Assembly (NCBI GenBank): GCA_905214465.1
Contig: CAJMMD010000004.1
Coordinates: forward strand, 1 to 64,000
Origin: an uncultured bacterium
GTDB lineage: Bacteria > Actinomycetota > Coriobacteriia > Coriobacteriales > Coriobacteriaceae
Direction of reading: 5' to 3'
Length of the DNA stretch: 64,000 bases
Under the pieces are notes generated by a model. That model was not told where the DNA came from, did not search any database, and worked only from the letters and a program-made list of their open reading frames with translations. Both the position numbers and the translations under genes were made by a program. This document shows positions 16,992-25,895 of this stretch, piece by piece. Each line of letters starts with the position of its first letter. Within the stretch, counting starts at the first letter, position 1.

Positions 16992-17066
16992 TCCACTCGA
17001 CCGCCCGCCTCCGACCGACTACCAACCAAATTCTTTTCAGCCCAGGCCCCTGTGTACCGCGCGTCT

Positions 17067-17275
17067 AAGATCTTCAAATTCAGACAGCCTGACAATTGAT
17101 TCTTATAGCAGAGGCCCCTTGGCCTTTAGTTTGATACAAGTTCCGCACGAGCCGGAAAGCACTAAATGTGCTTTCCGTGCGAGCAGGACTGTTCGCAGTA
17201 TCAAACTAAAGGCCAAGGGGCCCAGTCAACCTATCAGCAGCGATTACTCAGCAGCTAGTTGAATTTGAAGATCTT
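17067..17275. repeat. Three-shell nested inverted repeat
   Basis: Outer shell: AAGATCTTCAAATTCA (17067-17082) with its exact complement at 17260-17275, which is the last coding part of the glycosyltransferase gene. Middle shell: 25 bases at 17113-17137, perfectly complementary to 17198-17222. Inner shell: GGAAAGCAC (17154-17162) with GTGCTTTCC (17168-17176). The outer arm is an inverted copy of the glycosyltransferase 3' end, coding SKIFKF in the other direction. The middle and inner stems may act as terminator or mRNA stabiliser for the converging genes. Confidence 0.85.
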
Positions 17276-18286
17276 TGAGGCAAGACGGTATAGGCCGAGT
17301 GTGGTTTTGTCCCCGGCCCGTCCGCGCAGGTTGGTGAAGAAGCCGACCACGCCGTAGCGGGCACGACGATACATGCGCTCGTCGTAGGCCTTCAAATCAT
17401 TCCACAGCGTCTTTAGGCGCTCGTCGGCGCAATCCTCATCGGAAAGCTTAGTGAGCACCGAGCAAATCGCCATCATCATGGTGAAGTAGCCCATCATGTA
17501 CGAACGCAGACGCGACGACTCAACATCGCTGTACAGGTGGTACGACTCCATCATGATACGCGTAACACGGAACTGCTGGTCCAGACGCTTGACCATCGTT
17601 GCCTCGTTGACGCTCTGGCCTTCGCGACCGATAAAGTAGCGGTAGAGGTCAATGTCGGCGTAGTACATGGTCTTGCAACGCGGCAGCGGTACGTAGGCGT
17701 AGATGTTGTCCACATAGAACGTGTGCGGCGGCATGGGAAGGTTGGACTCGCGCAGCACATCCGTGCGATAGCACAGGCTGTGCATGAGTAGGTTCTGGTC
17801 CAGGCGGAAATGACCGATCTGATCCCAGGAAAAGATCTTCTTGCGCGGCAGGGCAAATTTGTAGCCAATAGCGGTATGCGTGCCCTCGTAAACTTTCTCG
17901 TACACGTAGTTCGAGATAAACAGGTCAACGCGCTGGTCGCGCTCCTCAAAGCCACGCAGAATCGACAGCATGGTCGAAAGGGCAGCGCCGTCAAGCCAGT
18001 CGTCCGAGTCGACAACCTTGTAGTAGGTGCCCTGCGCCTCGCGCAGGCCCGAAAGGACGGCAATACCGTGACCGCCGTTTTCCTGGTGCACCGCGCGGAT
18101 GATTCCAGGATAACGGGCCTCCCACTCATCGGCCTTGGCGGCCGTCTCGTCCTTGGAGCCGTCGTCCACCACGATAATCTCGATATCGGTGGCGTAATTG
18201 CTCCCCTCCAAGATGGAGATGATGCAATGGTCCATGTCCTTGGCGGCGTTATACGAGGGAATACCGAATGTTATGACTTTATGCAT
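17255..18286 (-). CDS. Family 2 glycosyltransferase
   Basis: A 343-residue GT-A fold enzyme starting MHKVITFGIPSYNAAKDM. The nucleotide-sugar and metal sites are VVDDGSKDET and DSDDW. It most likely adds a sugar during surface polysaccharide assembly at the inner membrane face. The ATG at 18286 overlaps the end of glf by eight bases (ATGCATAA), so the two are translationally coupled. Since glf supplies UDP-galactofuranose, a galactofuranosyl transfer step is a reasonable guess but not proven. An upstream in-frame ATG at 18304 is possible but less likely. Confidence 0.88.
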   Translation of the reverse strand: MHKVITFGIPSYNAAKDMDHCIISILEGSNYATDIEIIVVDDGSKDETAAKADEWEARYPGIIRAVHQENGGHGIAVLSGLREAQGTYYKVVDSDDWLDGAALSTMLSILRGFEERDQRVDLFISNYVYEKVYEGTHTAIGYKFALPRKKIFSWDQIGHFRLDQNLLMHSLCYRTDVLRESNLPMPPHTFYVDNIYAYVPLPRCKTMYYADIDLYRYFIGREGQSVNEATMVKRLDQQFRVTRIMMESYHLYSDVESSRLRSYMMGYFTMMMAICSVLTKLSDEDCADERLKTLWNDLKAYDERMYRRARYGVVGFFTNLRGRAGDKTTLGLYRLASKIFKFN

Positions 18287-19481
18287 GGCAGGCGATAATC
18301 TCATCCGAAAGATCGAGGGCGGAATTGGTCACGGCGTCCATATCGTAGTAACGATACTCGGCCAGACGACCCACCGGGTGGAAGTTCGTCAGGTTCTGGA
18401 CGCGCTCAAGATAGCGTTCATAGAGCTCACGGTTCTCGGGCTCTAGAATGGCGTAGTACGGCGTCTCGCCCGAGCCGGGCGTATAGGCCTTGGAGTACTC
18501 CTTCATGATGGTGGTCTTGCCGGGCAGGACCTGACCGGTCATGTTCTTGAACTCGGTGACACGCGTGTAATCCTCGCTCGTGGTGTAATTGACGGTGCCC
18601 ACGGGCTGGAACTGGTCCATATCGAGCGTCTCGAACTTCATATCGAGCGTACGGTACGGCAGAGCGCCCAGGTCGAGGTTGAACAGCTCATCGAGCGGAC
18701 CGGTATAAACGATCTCGCCACCGTAGACCTTACCGTCGACCTTGACGGTGGTCTCATCGATCTCGAAGAGGTCGCGGGCGTCCACGTCGCAGAACACATC
18801 AATCAGATCGTGGTCGAGCATATGCTCAAACAGCGCGGTATAGCCGTCCTGCGGCATGCCCTGGAAGGGAGCTTGCGGGAAGTAGCGGTCATCATCGCCC
18901 ACAAAGACGGGAACGCGGCCGGTGATCGAGGGGTCGATCTGATCGGGCGTCTGGCCCCACTGCTTCATGGTGTAATGCAAAAAGACGTTCTCGTATACGT
19001 AATCAGCGACCTCGGCCAAGTCGGGGTCGTTCTTCTTACGCAGCTCCATAATGGGCACCTTGACATCCTTGCCAAAGGTCTCCACGAGCTTCTGATACAG
19101 CTCCTCGCCACGCTCGTCACCAAAGGCGAGCTTGAGACTCGCATGGTTGAAGGGCACAGGCATAAGGGTGCCGTTGATGTTGGCGAGCACCTTGTGCTGA
19201 TAATCCGTCCACTTGGTAAAGCGCGACAGGAAATTGTGCACGCGCTCGTTAAAGGTGTGATAGATATGCGGACCGTACTCGTGGATCAGGATTCCGGCCT
19301 CGTCAGTGCAGTCATAGGCATTGCCCGCAATGTGGCTACGGCGCTCCAAAACGGCAACACGATAGCCGATGGTCTCGGCAAGACGGCGGGCGCAAACGGC
19401 ACCGGCATATCCAGCACCGACGACAATCATGTCGTACGCGCCGGCGTTAAAGCCTTCAGGCAGGCCTGAGGTAATCTGCAT
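18279..19481 (-). CDS. glf: UDP-galactopyranose mutase
   Basis: A 400-residue flavoenzyme that interconverts UDP-galactopyranose and UDP-galactofuranose for cell-surface glycans. The FAD-binding motif is VVGAGYAGAVCARRLAE (about residues 20-36), followed by the family blocks HIAGNAYD, GPHIYHTFN and NFLHYT-like VFLHYTMKQWG. AAGGAG lies before the ATG at 19481. It heads a two-gene unit with the coupled glycosyltransferase. Full length with all blocks present. Confidence 0.95.
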   Translation of the reverse strand: MQITSGLPEGFNAGAYDMIVVGAGYAGAVCARRLAETIGYRVAVLERRSHIAGNAYDCTDEAGILIHEYGPHIYHTFNERVHNFLSRFTKWTDYQHKVLANINGTLMPVPFNHASLKLAFGDERGEELYQKLVETFGKDVKVPIMELRKKNDPDLAEVADYVYENVFLHYTMKQWGQTPDQIDPSITGRVPVFVGDDDRYFPQAPFQGMPQDGYTALFEHMLDHDLIDVFCDVDARDLFEIDETTVKVDGKVYGGEIVYTGPLDELFNLDLGALPYRTLDMKFETLDMDQFQPVGTVNYTTSEDYTRVTEFKNMTGQVLPGKTTIMKEYSKAYTPGSGETPYYAILEPENRELYERYLERVQNLTNFHPVGRLAEYRYYDMDAVTNSALDLSDEIIACHA

Positions 19482-19579
19482 CGATACTCCTTGTCAAAAG
19501 CCACGGGCTCGTTAGCTGGGCTTTTCTCGAACATTCTTCGAGACATATTTATCAGAGCGATTATAGCGCTAATGCGTCC

Positions 19580-19585
19580 TATAAT
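19580..19585 (+). promoter_or_regulatory. Possible pta -10 element
   Basis: A consensus TATAAT lies 128 bases upstream of the pta start, in the divergent glf-pta gap. No good -35 hexamer sits 17 bases before it, so this is tentative. Confidence 0.3.
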
Positions 19586-19637
19586 GAGCTTGCCACACAA
19601 GGAAAGCTCAAGCACCACGGCGAACATAATTGAAAGG

Positions 19638-19660
19638 TAAACCCGCTAGCAGCGGGTTTA
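19638..19660 (+). other. Hairpin in the pta leader
   Basis: TAAACCCGCT (19638-19647) pairs with AGCGGGTTTA (19651-19660) around a 3-base loop, 50 bases before the pta start. The downstream T run is weak (TTTATTC). It could be an mRNA stabiliser or a weak attenuator. Confidence 0.5.
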
Positions 19661-19712
19661 TTCGTGAACAGCCGGGCGCCTGGAGCTTAGCGAAACGCTT
19701 GTAAGGAGTAAC

Positions 19713-20693
19713 ATGAGCGATTTCCTAAACCGTATGAAGTCTGCCGCCAAGGCCGACCTTAAGACGATCGTCCTGCCCGAGGGCGAAGATCCGCGCACTA
19801 TCGTCGCGGCCACCAAAATCATCGAGGAGGGCCTGGCAAAGATCGTCATCCTGGGCAACCCCGACGAGATCAACGTTCCCGGTGCTACCGTCATCGACCC
19901 GCGCAATGCCGAGAAGCACGAGGAGTACGCGCAGAAGTTTGCCGAGCTCCGCGCCAAGAAGGGCGTTACCATCGAGCAGGCTCGCGCCCAGGTGATGGAC
20001 GCCACCTACTTTGGCACCATGATGGTCAAGATGGGCGACGCCGACGGCCTGGTCTCCGGCGCCTGCCACTCCACCGCCGACACCCTGCGCCCTGCGCTTC
20101 AGATCCTCAAGACCGCCCCGGGCACCAAGCTGGTCTCGGCCTTCTTCGTGATGTGCACCGACACCCCGCAGTTCGGCACCGACGGCACGCTGATCTTCGC
20201 CGACTGCGGCCTCAACATCAACCCGTCCTCCGACGAACTCTCCGAGATCGCCATCGCCTCCGCTCACTCCTGGTCCACCTTCATGGGCAACGTTGAGCCG
20301 CACGTGGCCATGCTCTCCTACTCCACCATGGGCTCCGCTGGCGGCGAGGTCGCCAAGAAGGTCCAGGAGGCCGTGAAGTTCTGCAAGGAGAAGGCTCCCG
20401 AGCTCGCCATCGATGGCGACCTGCAGCTCGACGCCGCCATCGTCCCCACCGTCGCCCAGCTCAAGGCCCCCGGTTCCTCCGTTGCCGGTAAGGCCAACGT
20501 GCTCGTGTTCCCCGACCTCGAGGCCGGCAACATCGGCTACAAGCTGGTCCAGCGCTTCGCCGGCGCCGACGCTTACGGCCCCATCCTGCAGGGCATCGCC
20601 AAGCCGGTTAACGACCTTTCGCGCGGCTGCTCTGCCGACGACATCGTGGGTGTCGTGGCCATCACCGCCGTCCAGGCTCAGATGGCTGAATAG
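19713..20693 (+). CDS. pta: Phosphate acetyltransferase
   Basis: A 326-residue Pta of the short class, without an N-terminal regulatory domain. It starts MSDFLNRMKSAAKADLKTIVLPEGEDPRT and keeps DGLVSGACHSTADTLRPALQ and APGSSVAGKANVLVFPDLEAGNIGYKLVQR. It converts acetyl-CoA and phosphate to acetyl phosphate, feeding acetate kinase for ATP. AAGGAG precedes the ATG at 19713. Unlike the usual pta-ackA operon, here pta converges on ackA across a nested inverted repeat. A MDATYFGTMM block is also typical. Confidence 0.95.
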   Translation: MSDFLNRMKSAAKADLKTIVLPEGEDPRTIVAATKIIEEGLAKIVILGNPDEINVPGATVIDPRNAEKHEEYAQKFAELRAKKGVTIEQARAQVMDATYFGTMMVKMGDADGLVSGACHSTADTLRPALQILKTAPGTKLVSAFFVMCTDTPQFGTDGTLIFADCGLNINPSSDELSEIAIASAHSWSTFMGNVEPHVAMLSYSTMGSAGGEVAKKVQEAVKFCKEKAPELAIDGDLQLDAAIVPTVAQLKAPGSSVAGKANVLVFPDLEAGNIGYKLVQRFAGADAYGPILQGIAKPVNDLSRGCSADDIVGVVAITAVQAQMAE

Positions 20694-20708
20694 CGAACGT
20701 ATCCCCTC

Positions 20709-20835
20709 GGGACCCTACAGGGTAAAGCTCTGAAAACGTCCTCGGACATGTCGGAAGCCCCCGCTGCGCACTACGTGCGGCGGGGGCTTCCTCCGTCCTG
20801 CGGAATATTTTCAGAGCTTTACCCTGTAGGGTCCC
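20709..20835. repeat. Nested inverted repeat between pta and ackA
   Basis: Outer arms of 28 bases (20709-20736 and 20808-20835) are perfect complements. Inside, GAAGCCCCCGC (20754-20764) pairs with GCGGGGGCTTC (20780-20790), and the stem continues through GCGCAC/GTGCG. It begins 15 bases after the pta stop and probably ends pta transcription, but the 28-base outer arms exceed what a terminator needs. Confidence 0.85.
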
Positions 20836-20985
20836 TGCCGTCACGTGGCAGTCAGGGTATCTGGAGTGGACGGCGGCTTGGCTACGAGCTGGGTCTGAAA
20901 ATCTGAACGGATGGGTGTCGTTGCTGAAAGTGCAGACGTTGCTGGTGGCGATCACTTTGGGAATCGGATTTCCGCTTGCTAGCAA

Positions 20986-21019
20986 AAAGGCCTCCGGAGC
21001 TGCTGCTCAGGAGGCCTTT
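20986..21019 (-). terminator. ackA copy 1 terminator
   Basis: AAAGGCCTCC (20986-20995) pairs with GGAGGCCTTT (21010-21019), with TTTTT following on the minus strand. It lies 22 bases past the ackA stop. Confidence 0.9.
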
Positions 21020-21041
21020 CGTTCAATCGCAAGCGAACGCG

Positions 21042-22220
21042 TTAGTTGTTCTTGGTCAGACGCTCGACGTCGTGGGCGATCATGTATTCCTCGTCAGTGG
21101 GGATAACCATGACCGTGACGGCAGAGCCGGCGGCGCTGATGACCTGTGGGCCGTTGCCCACGGCCTCGCGGTTCTTGTTGTTGTCGATGCGCACGCCCAG
21201 CCACTCAAAGCAGTCGCAGAAGGCCTTACGGATCGACCAGTCGTTCTCGCCAATGCCGGCGGTAAAGGTGATGGTATCCACGCCCGCCATGGAAGCGATC
21301 ATGGAGCCGGCCTGCTGCATGGCCTTATAGGCGAACATATCGAAGGCGAGCAGGCAGCGCTCGTCGCCCTCGGAGGCGCGTGTACGGATGTCGCGGGCAT
21401 CGTTGGAGATACCCGAGATGGCAAGCAGGCCAGACTGCTTGTTCATCATGTCGTCGACTTCCTGGTAGCTGTAGCCGCCCTCGCGCTGGAGGTAGCACAC
21501 GGTGGCCGGGTCAATGGAACCGCAGCGGGTTCCCATCATCAGACCGTCGAGCGGAGTTAAGCCCATCGTGGTGTCGCGGCACACGCCGTCCTCAATGGCG
21601 GCAAGCGAAGCGCCGTTGCCCAGATGGCACGAAAGCAGACGGTGGCAGCGCGAGCCCAGGATCTCCTTGGCCATCATCCACTCGTAGCGGTGGCTCGTGC
21701 CGTGGGCGCCGTACTTGCGCACGTGGTACTTGTCGCACACGTCCTTGGGCAGCGCGTAGGTATAGGCGACCTCGGGCATGGTCATGTGGAACGAGGTATC
21801 GAAGACGGCGACGTTGGGCAGCTCCGGATACTTCTCGCGGCAATACTCGATTGCTGCGGCCTCGCCGTAGTTGTGCAGCGGAGCAAGCGGTGCCACCTCA
21901 AGAATCTTGGCCATAACCTCGTCGTCGACAACTGCGGAATCATCGAAGTGCCAGCCGCCCTGAACGATACGATGGCCAATGCCATCAATCGTAAAGTCGG
22001 TCTTCTCGAGCTCCTCGAGCACGCGAGCGATAGCAGAGCGATGATCGGGGAAAGGGACCTCCTCGGTCTGCTTGGCGCCACCGTTCTCGGAGTGGCCAAA
22101 GATGCCCATGTCCGAACCGATACGTTCGCAGTTGCCCTTGGCGAAAACCTCTCGGGTATCGGTATCCAAAAGCTGATATTTAAGGCTTGAGCTGCCGGCG
22201 TTGACAACAAGTACGTTCAT
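21042..22220 (-). CDS. ackA: Acetate kinase, copy 1
   Basis: A 392-residue acetate kinase that makes ATP and acetate from acetyl phosphate and ADP. It has the N-terminal NAGSSSLKYQ phosphate motif, FDTSFH, HGTSH (residues 173-177), HLGNGASLAAIEDG and FTAGIGEND. AAAGGAG precedes the ATG at 22220. It is the downstream member of a tandem pair with the gene at 22385-23563; each has its own terminator and ribosome site. The two proteins are clearly paralogous but diverged, so this is an old duplication, unlike arcA. Confidence 0.95.
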   Translation of the reverse strand: MNVLVVNAGSSSLKYQLLDTDTREVFAKGNCERIGSDMGIFGHSENGGAKQTEEVPFPDHRSAIARVLEELEKTDFTIDGIGHRIVQGGWHFDDSAVVDDEVMAKILEVAPLAPLHNYGEAAAIEYCREKYPELPNVAVFDTSFHMTMPEVAYTYALPKDVCDKYHVRKYGAHGTSHRYEWMMAKEILGSRCHRLLSCHLGNGASLAAIEDGVCRDTTMGLTPLDGLMMGTRCGSIDPATVCYLQREGGYSYQEVDDMMNKQSGLLAISGISNDARDIRTRASEGDERCLLAFDMFAYKAMQQAGSMIASMAGVDTITFTAGIGENDWSIRKAFCDCFEWLGVRIDNNKNREAVGNGPQVISAAGSAVTVMVIPTDEEYMIAHDVERLTKNN

Positions 22221-22338
22221 GAGACTCCTTTGCAGTGCAATACGGTCGACGCAGACCCCTTAAGGCGGCCGCATTTTAATAAGAAGTTATCACAGCTTGA
22301 TAAATAGCTATCAAGCATATCGCCCAACGAGCACAAAA

Positions 22339-22373
22339 GAGGGGCCGAACGGCGCTCGGTCGTCCAGCCCCTC
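22339..22373 (-). terminator. ackA copy 2 terminator
   Basis: GAGGGGC (22339-22345) pairs with GCCCCTC (22367-22373), with additional pairing inside, followed by TTTT on the minus strand. It lies 12 bases past the stop. Confidence 0.75.
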
Positions 22374-22384
22374 CCCTCTTGCAA

Positions 22385-23563
22385 TTACTTGCCGTTGACG
22401 ATGCGCTCGACGTCGGAAGCGATCATGAACTCCTCGTCCGTGGGGATGACGAAGATCTTGACCTTGGAATCCTTGGCAGACAGGCACCAAGCGCCGTCAC
22501 CACGCAGGGCGTTGCGGGCATGATCCATCTTGACGCCCATAAAGGCCAGACGGTCGGCAACGCCGGCACGAACGGCCGGAGCGTGCTCACCGATGCCAGC
22601 GGTGAAGACCAGCGTGTCCATGCCGCACATGGAAGTAGCCATCTCGGCAGCCTTGGCGGCAATCTTGTAGACAAACATGTCGAAGGCGAGCTGAGCATCG
22701 GGGTCACCAGCGGCGGCGAGCTCCTCGACGTTGCGGCAGTCGTTGGTCTTGCCGCCGGTCACAGCCAAAAGGCCGGACTTCTTGTTCATCATCTCGTCGA
22801 CCTCGTCGAAGGTGTAGCCGCCCTCGCGCTGCAGGTAGCACACGGTAGCCGGGTCGATGGAGCCGCAGCGGGTGCCCATCATGACACCGTCGAGCGGCGT
22901 CAAGCCCATGGTGGTGTCCATGCACTTGCCGTCCTCGATGGCGCACAGGGAAGCGCCGGAACCGATGTGGCACACGACGACCTTGCGGGCCTCGCCGTTG
23001 GTCATCTCGGCAACCTTCTTGGAGATGTAGCGGTAGCTGGTGCCGTGGGCGCCGTACTTACGGATGTGCAGCTTGTCGCAGACGTCCTTGGGCAAGGCGT
23101 AAGTCTTGGCGACCTCGGGCATGTTGAAGTGGAAAGCGGTGTCGTAGACCGTAACGTTGGGCAGGTCGGGATACTGCTCGAGGCAGTACTCGATAACGTT
23201 GGCCTCGGGGTTGTTGTGCAACGGAGCAAGCGGAGCGACCTCGCGGATCTTGGCAAGGACATCCTCGTCGACGAGGGAGGAATCGCCAAAGTACCAACCG
23301 CCCTGAACGATACGGTGGCCGATGCCCTCGATCTTGACGCCGTTGGCCTCGAGGTCCTTCAGGACGACCTCGATGGCGACCTTGTGGTCGGGGAACTCAA
23401 TGTTCTCGGTCACCTTCTTGGAGCCGTTGGCAGCGTGGGTGAAGGTACCGCCGGTAAAGCAGACGCGCTCGCAGGAGCCCTTTGCGGACACCTTGTGGGA
23501 CTTGGTATCGATGACCTGATACTTAAGGGTCGAAGATCCTGCGTTGACGACCAGAACGTTCAT
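22385..23563 (-). CDS. ackA: Acetate kinase, copy 2 (HGTSY variant)
   Basis: A 392-residue paralogue of the gene at 21042-22220. It keeps NAGSSTLKYQ, YDTAFH, IGSGASLCAIEDG, GTRCGSIDPA and FTAGIGEHAPAVR. One position differs: the usual HGTSH is HGTSY here (Tyr177). The second histidine of that motif is normally conserved and lies in the active-site region; the first, catalytic, histidine is kept. The enzyme may therefore have changed metal or substrate handling, for instance toward propionate or butyrate, but this is conjecture. GGGAG precedes the ATG at 23563. Confidence 0.93.
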   Translation of the reverse strand: MNVLVVNAGSSTLKYQVIDTKSHKVSAKGSCERVCFTGGTFTHAANGSKKVTENIEFPDHKVAIEVVLKDLEANGVKIEGIGHRIVQGGWYFGDSSLVDEDVLAKIREVAPLAPLHNNPEANVIEYCLEQYPDLPNVTVYDTAFHFNMPEVAKTYALPKDVCDKLHIRKYGAHGTSYRYISKKVAEMTNGEARKVVVCHIGSGASLCAIEDGKCMDTTMGLTPLDGVMMGTRCGSIDPATVCYLQREGGYTFDEVDEMMNKKSGLLAVTGGKTNDCRNVEELAAAGDPDAQLAFDMFVYKIAAKAAEMATSMCGMDTLVFTAGIGEHAPAVRAGVADRLAFMGVKMDHARNALRGDGAWCLSAKDSKVKIFVIPTDEEFMIASDVERIVNGK

Positions 23564-23616
23564 GTGTCTCCCTACTAACAGGCGGTGTGGCGCCGCCAGG
23601 TTACATACGCTTCAAT

Positions 23617-23650
23617 AATAAACCCAAACGCCCTCGCGCTCGGGTTTATT
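23617..23650 (-). terminator. Terminator of the MFS gene
   Basis: AATAAACCC (23617-23625) pairs with GGGTTTATT (23642-23650), 33 bases past the MFS stop. On the minus strand it runs into TATTGAAG. Confidence 0.65.
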
Positions 23651-23683
23651 GCGTTGATATATAAGTTATCGGTGCCCAAATAC

Positions 23684-24844
23684 TCATGGCCTTTGACTTG
23701 TAAGACGAAATAGCGCGGGGACATACACCAGGGAAGAAATCCCGAGCGCAACAAGCAATACGACTCGAATGCCCGCAACGCTACTCAGCACAGAGTTGAG
23801 CAGATAGAAAAGAACAGCACCCACCGCCACCATCTGGCTTTGAACCGAAATCAGTGAACAGCGCATCGATGAATCGGCAGCATTTTGGAAAACTGAGTAT
23901 TTGATTGGGGCAAACAACGAGTACGCAACCGTCTGCAGCACATAGAACACGGGCAGCAAATTAGCCGGAGTAAGGGGGATCAAAAACAAAGCTGTCAATA
24001 CTAAGCGAATGATGCCGCAAATACGCGCAAAACGGCTCTTGTCGACATGAGCAATCACACTGGGCACAATAAGCCCCATGGAGGCCGAGGCAAGGAGCTG
24101 GACCGCAATGATCACACCCGAAGCGACGGCATTCATTCCGCGACCCGCAAGCAACAGTGAGAAAAAGTCTTCCAGGGCGACAAAAGCAAATGCTTGAGAA
24201 CAGTCCATGATGAACGCTGAACGAAGAGTGCCATTGCACGCAATAGCGGCACCGATCATCTTCGGGCCAATTCCACGCTCAGGTGCCCCCACAGTGCCCC
24301 CTCTTCGCATCTCAGGAATGCAGACAACGACAACCAACGTCAACACCATGGCGATGATATCTGCCGAAAGGCCAATGAGATATGCACCGACAGACGAAAT
24401 GAAACCGCCCACGCAAGCGGAGATGGCATAAGAGGCATAGAAAACAAATCGCTCAACGACATTAAGTCTTACGAGCTGGTCCTGAGAGACGCTGTCAATG
24501 TAAATCGCTTCTATGGATCCACTCAGACATGCAACGGCAAAACCTTTGAGAGCGAACGCACCGATTAAAAGCAGAGGGGAACGGACAAGGAGTAGGGCGG
24601 CGTAGTATCCAAGCATCCCCACGACGCCAACGAGACCGCTTGTCTTTCGTCCAAACCTATCAGCAATATAGCCAGTGGGAACTTCGAGGATGAACTTACT
24701 CACTTGATATGCAATCATCATGCTAGAAATCGCCACCATCGAGAATCCGACGAATTCAAGGTAAACCGTCAGAAAATACAAAATGGTGCTGAAGTTCGAA
24801 AGAAAAACGAACGTCATATAAAGCAAAACCGTACGGTTTTTCAT
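23684..24844 (-). CDS. MFS transporter
   Basis: A 386-residue membrane protein with about twelve hydrophobic segments, starting MKNRTVLLYMTFVFLSN. The cytoplasmic loop GYIADRFGRKTSG (residues 62-74) is the major facilitator signature. GGAGGG lies just before the ATG at 24844. It follows a LysR gene on the same strand by about 120 bases, so the regulator probably controls it. Substrate is not evident; drug or metabolite efflux is the common role. Base use is slightly more AT-rich than the metabolic genes around it. Confidence 0.85.
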   Translation of the reverse strand: MKNRTVLLYMTFVFLSNFSTILYFLTVYLEFVGFSMVAISSMMIAYQVSKFILEVPTGYIADRFGRKTSGLVGVVGMLGYYAALLLVRSPLLLIGAFALKGFAVACLSGSIEAIYIDSVSQDQLVRLNVVERFVFYASYAISACVGGFISSVGAYLIGLSADIIAMVLTLVVVVCIPEMRRGGTVGAPERGIGPKMIGAAIACNGTLRSAFIMDCSQAFAFVALEDFFSLLLAGRGMNAVASGVIIAVQLLASASMGLIVPSVIAHVDKSRFARICGIIRLVLTALFLIPLTPANLLPVFYVLQTVAYSLFAPIKYSVFQNAADSSMRCSLISVQSQMVAVGAVLFYLLNSVLSSVAGIRVVLLVALGISSLVYVPALFRLTSQRP

Positions 24845-24963
24845 GCTCCGCCCTCCAAGAGTCAGCAATCCAAATCGAAATCTTGGAAAAGCATGAGGGC
24901 AAAGCTGTCAGCTATGTGTTGCAGGGCGTCAACATTCACCTGACGACACGAGGCCAAATGGCC

Positions 24964-25854
24964 TCACGAAGCGAGATGACGCAATAGGTGAAGAAATACC
25001 GTCTGGTGTCGATCGGTCCAGGCATTTTGTCGATAGCAAAAGTAGATGGGCAAGGCTACGTCATGTGAGGCTTCAATGGAGCACTCGCTCACTTCCGATC
25101 CACCCGATGCGAGAGAAGAGCCAGAAAAGCTCAATATCAATCCCCCGGCTTGAAGAAACTCAGCCTGCGCCCTGTTTTCGTATTCGACATCACGGAAGCG
25201 AAAATTGACGAGCTGGGCTTCAGGGCATTGGTTAATCGCATTGAGACAGGGTGACAAATTAATGGGAACAGCGAGCCTGCCGCCCAGTAACTCACGAATG
25301 GTCATAGCGTCAACAGATTGATGACCCGCTGGGTATGAAAGAACCTTGAGCTCTTTTTCACCCAAATATTTTGAAGAAAGGACGCTGTCCCGTGGTTCCT
25401 CAAACGAGATAGCCGCGTCCGAAATTCCAAGTATAAGTGATTCAAAGCATGTTGCCGTTGGCTGATGCCACACATCAAGATGAATCTGAGGGTGCGAGCG
25501 TTCAAACGAGTCATACCAGTTTGGGGCAAAAAGGCGCCCCCGTCCATGAAGGCAGGGGGCGTAAAGACGAAAGTGGCCGTCGGGCGAGACGCCGTCGCTC
25601 CTCGATTGAGCGTACTTTTTGAGATCGTCGACTTGTGCCAGGATCACGCGTGCACGACGCGCAAATTCTCTACCGGCCGGAGACAAAACAGCCTCCCCCG
25701 CCGATCGGTCGAGCAAAACAATCTGATACTCAGATTCCAACTTTTTGATTGCCGACGAAACAGCCTGCGGGCTCACATGAACGGCGCGAGCTGCTTTGCG
25801 CACGCCGCCATAGTTCGCTACCGCTTGAAGGTATTCGAGTTGAGAAAGCTGCAT
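24964..25854 (-). CDS. LysR-type transcription regulator
   Basis: A 296-residue protein with an N-terminal winged helix-turn-helix (LEYLQAVANYGGVRKAARAVHVSPQAVSSAIKKLE in outline, residues 6-40) and a C-terminal periplasmic-binding-like effector domain. The domain keeps the LysR layout, though the effector half is weakly recognisable. It is transcribed toward the MFS gene, its likely target. A short palindrome GAGGCCAAATGGCCTC overlaps its stop codon (24951-24966). The inducer is unknown. Confidence 0.85.
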   Translation of the reverse strand: MQLSQLEYLQAVANYGGVRKAARAVHVSPQAVSSAIKKLESEYQIVLLDRSAGEAVLSPAGREFARRARVILAQVDDLKKYAQSRSDGVSPDGHFRLYAPCLHGRGRLFAPNWYDSFERSHPQIHLDVWHQPTATCFESLILGISDAAISFEEPRDSVLSSKYLGEKELKVLSYPAGHQSVDAMTIRELLGGRLAVPINLSPCLNAINQCPEAQLVNFRFRDVEYENRAQAEFLQAGGLILSFSGSSLASGGSEVSECSIEASHDVALPIYFCYRQNAWTDRHQTVFLHLLRHLAS

Positions 25855-25895
25855 AGATTACTCCAAAGGCAGCCAAGTCGACGGACTACGCGCCC

